From assembly GCA_903970565.1 (NCBI GenBank), contig CAJCJE010000915.1, forward strand, positions 1 through 7,820: a stretch of DNA of 7,820 bases. The letters are read 5' to 3'. Positions 6,203-7,820 of this stretch are shown here, in pieces. The translations under genes were made by a program, and so were the position numbers. The notes under the pieces were generated by a model. The model saw only the letters and a program-made list of their open reading frames with translations, was not told the DNA's origin and did not search any database. Each line of letters starts with the position of its first letter. The first letter of the stretch is position 1. The DNA comes from Candidatus Melainabacteria bacterium. GTDB lineage: Bacteria > Actinomycetota > Actinomycetes > Mycobacteriales > Pseudonocardiaceae.

Positions 6203-6236
6203 ACTCGTCATCGTCGAGTCAGCGCCTGGTTGCCGA

Positions 6237-6260
6237 CGCGCCACACCATGCCCTGGCGCG
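6237..6260 (-). terminator. Hairpin downstream of the P450 gene, possible terminator
   Basis: CGCGCCA (6237-6243) and TGGCGCG (6254-6260) form a perfect 7-bp stem around a 10-nt loop, about 70 nt past the P450 stop. No U-tract follows on the minus strand. Actinobacterial terminators often lack one, but this also weakens the call. Confidence 0.3.
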
Positions 6261-6327
6261 GTCGTCGATCGCTGAATGGCCCTATTGAGACACGGCAGTG
6301 AACGGGCATGCCGCGAAGGGGCGCACC

Positions 6328-7542
6328 TTACCGGGAAATGACGGTGACGGGGAGACTGAGCAGATGCCGGAAGTTGGGGCCTGACCTCCGACGATGCCGG
6401 GACTTGGTGATCGCCAGGCCGGTTGCCCACTGGCGCCAGGCGGTCACGAGGTGGACAGCCGACAGGCGGGCGAGGCCCGCGCCGAGGCAGTAGTGCGGTC
6501 CCGCGCCGAAGGTCAGCGAGCGGGACTGGGGCCGGCCGGGAGAGAACACATGCGGTTGCGCGAAGACGGCGGGATCCCGATTCGCGGCACCGATCATCAC
6601 GTGCGCGAGAGTCCCTCGCGCCACCTGTTGCCCGGCCAGCACGGTGTCCAGCGCGGCGATTCGACCAACCATGTGCGCGGGGGGATCGCAACGCAGGCAT
6701 TCCGCAACGAAGGCGCCGGCCTCGTGGCGCGCATCATCGTCGCCGCCCAAGGCGAGCACAGCGCTCGACATCAGCGCCATGCTGGTGCTCACGCCTGCCG
6801 TCATCATCAGCACGAGCGCCGTGACCACGTCGTCGACGGTGTTGCGACTCGACGAGCCCGCCTGACTGAGCAAGTACGCGATCAGTCCGCCTTCCGGCGT
6901 GAAAGTGCGGTCGTGGATCAACCGCTTGCCGTAGGCGAGCAGCTCGATGATCGCCGCGTCGGCCTGTTTGACGCAGGAGGGCCGAGGCGCGAGTTCTTCG
7001 ACGAAGGACAGGTCCGACGCCATGCGGGTGATGAAGCCGTGATCCTGCTCGGACACTCCCAACAGCGTGCACATCACTCTGCCGGCGGCAGGGGCTACCA
7101 GGTCGGCGACCGCATCGCCGCTACCGGTCCGTGTCACCCGATCGACGAATCCTGCTACGGCGCCGCTCACGATGTTCCGGATCGTTGCTGAGTGGGCCTC
7201 CATCGCGAGTGGCGTGAAGAAAGACGCAAATCGGCGACGTTGAGCAGCATGGTCGGGTCCGTTGAGGTGAAACAGGGTCCGGTTCACACCGTGTCGCGCG
7301 GGCTTGCCCGCTCCGGGGCCACAAAGCCGCTGGAAGTCCTGGGCGTCGGGGTTTCGCCAGGTCACGGGATCGGCCAACACGTCCCGGCAGGCCGCATGAC
7401 TGGTCACCAGCACCGCGCCCCACGGAAGAGCGATCAGCGGACCCTCCTCGTGCATCCGACCGTAGAGCTGGGCGAATTCGGTCTCAGTGGACTCAGCGCG
7501 CCAAGCCCGTAGCAGTCCGTGGTCGGTGAGCAGGGTGGTCAT
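6328..7542 (-). CDS. Cytochrome P450 (404 aa)
   Basis: This is a soluble, bacterial-length class I P450, a heme monooxygenase expected to take electrons from a ferredoxin and reductase, neither of which is in the window. Seen motifs: C-helix DHAAQRRRF (97-105, His and Arg near the heme), I-helix AGVSTS (249-254), ExxR as E281-C-L-R284 followed by DPP, and the heme loop FGAGPHYCLG (345-354) with Cys352 as axial ligand. The I-helix normally reads (A/G)Gx(D/E)T; here Ser252 replaces the acidic residue while Thr253 is kept. There are no membrane anchor or fused domains. The ATG at 7542 overlaps the upstream stop (ATGA, 7539-7542) and no strong ribosome site precedes it, so translation is probably coupled. 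The substrate cannot be told; the context suggests secondary metabolism. Confidence 0.93.
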   Translation of the reverse strand: MTTLLTDHGLLRAWRAESTETEFAQLYGRMHEEGPLIALPWGAVLVTSHAACRDVLADPVTWRNPDAQDFQRLCGPGAGKPARHGVNRTLFHLNGPDHAAQRRRFASFFTPLAMEAHSATIRNIVSGAVAGFVDRVTRTGSGDAVADLVAPAAGRVMCTLLGVSEQDHGFITRMASDLSFVEELAPRPSCVKQADAAIIELLAYGKRLIHDRTFTPEGGLIAYLLSQAGSSSRNTVDDVVTALVLMMTAGVSTSMALMSSAVLALGGDDDARHEAGAFVAECLRCDPPAHMVGRIAALDTVLAGQQVARGTLAHVMIGAANRDPAVFAQPHVFSPGRPQSRSLTFGAGPHYCLGAGLARLSAVHLVTAWRQWATGLAITKSRHRRRSGPNFRHLLSLPVTVISR

Positions 7543-7820
7543 GCCGTAGCCGCCGTCATCGACCTGCGGGCGACGAGAGCCGCGCCGGCCTCCAGTGCCG
7601 GGAGCAGGTCGGCTCGCCTCGGAGGTACGGGGCCGCCGACGACGCTCCCCAGTGTGCTCGGCAGTGACGGTGCGTCGGGAGCGAAGAGTCCGAGTTGTAG
7701 CAGGCGTCCCAGCCCTCGCTGAGGATCGACCAACGGTTCGAGGGCAGGAGCGCGGAAGGGTTTCCCGACGGCCTCCGCCGCAGCTGAGCAGGCAGCTATG
7801 ACGTCGGCCATCGTCAGCCG
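7539..7820 (-). CDS. Unrecognised protein, C-terminal part (partial, continues past the right edge)
   Basis: The frame is open from the window edge to TGA at 7539-7541, giving at least 93 residues ending MTAATA. An in-frame ATG at 7811 has no ribosome site in the 9 bases seen, so the gene most likely begins beyond the window. The segment is Ala/Leu/Pro rich, with a likely helix in GLGRLLQLGLF and another in DLLPALEAGAALVARR. No motif that I recognise is present. Its 4-bp overlap with the P450 makes it an operon partner, perhaps the biosynthetic enzyme whose product the P450 oxidises, but that is a guess. Confidence 0.6.
   Translation of the reverse strand, partial: RLTMADVIAACSAAAEAVGKPFRAPALEPLVDPQRGLGRLLQLGLFAPDAPSLPSTLGSVVGGPVPPRRADLLPALEAGAALVARRSMTAATA

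Larger units (their letters stand above)
6049..6327 (-). other. Gene-free spacer upstream of the LuxR-type gene
   Basis: This 279-bp gap separates the P450 stop from the regulator start. It holds a hairpin (6237-6260), an 8-bp palindrome TGTCGACA (6195-6202) and the regulator's ribosome site. No convincing -35/-10 pair or open frame with a ribosome site is visible. It presumably contains the regulator's promoter. Confidence 0.5.

Noticed and set aside
5891..6700. Minus-strand 269-codon frame spanning the regulator/P450 gap
   Set aside because: It overlaps the 5' part of the regulator gene and the 3' part of the P450 gene in another frame, is extremely Arg/Pro/Ser rich and has no domain.
6394..7191. 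Plus-strand 265-codon frame opposite the P450
   Set aside because: Antisense to a gene with an intact heme-binding loop; His/Arg/Gly-rich shadow.

Overview
The window reads as a high-GC actinomycete chromosome segment. The evidence is GC-rich third codon positions, a GTG start, ATGA start/stop overlaps, and type VII (ESX) secretion genes next to a bacterial P450. The genus cannot be fixed from this sequence. The only plus-strand gene is a 40-codon transposase tail at the left edge. Every other gene is on the minus strand, so the genes read from right to left.

Right part (6328-7820): the 3' end of an unrecognised gene runs in from beyond the window. It overlaps by 4 bp (ATGA) a complete cytochrome P450. 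The two look like the end of a biosynthetic or oxidative operon. About 280 bp without a gene follow (6049-6327), holding a hairpin and a TGTCGACA palindrome.

Middle part (5172-6048): a LuxR/NarL-type regulator with a receiver-like domain that lacks the phosphoacceptor Asp. It is followed by a 136-bp spacer holding a perfect 14-bp palindrome inside a TTGACA-led candidate promoter.

Left part (1-5171): a type VII secretion cluster in the order 221-aa helical-hairpin protein, 768-aa PPE-like protein, EccC ATPase. The first protein has a YxxxE secretion motif after its helical core. The second has a WxG turn in its N-terminal helical domain and a long repetitive, probably disordered C-terminus. 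Together they look like a PE/PPE-type pair whose two half-signals lie on separate proteins. The PPE-like gene overlaps eccC by 4 bp. EccC keeps its two membrane helices and the Walker A and B motifs of its first ATPase domain, then stops abruptly at residue 661 (position 139), where an insertion-sequence end begins. The rest of eccC, including the further ATPase domains expected in full-length EccC, is missing. The secretion system is therefore probably broken here unless the remainder is supplied from elsewhere.

Most worth a second look: the paired non-classical substrates directly coupled to EccC, the IS disruption of eccC, and the TGTCGACA element shared by the regulator's upstream region and the secretion operon's upstream region.
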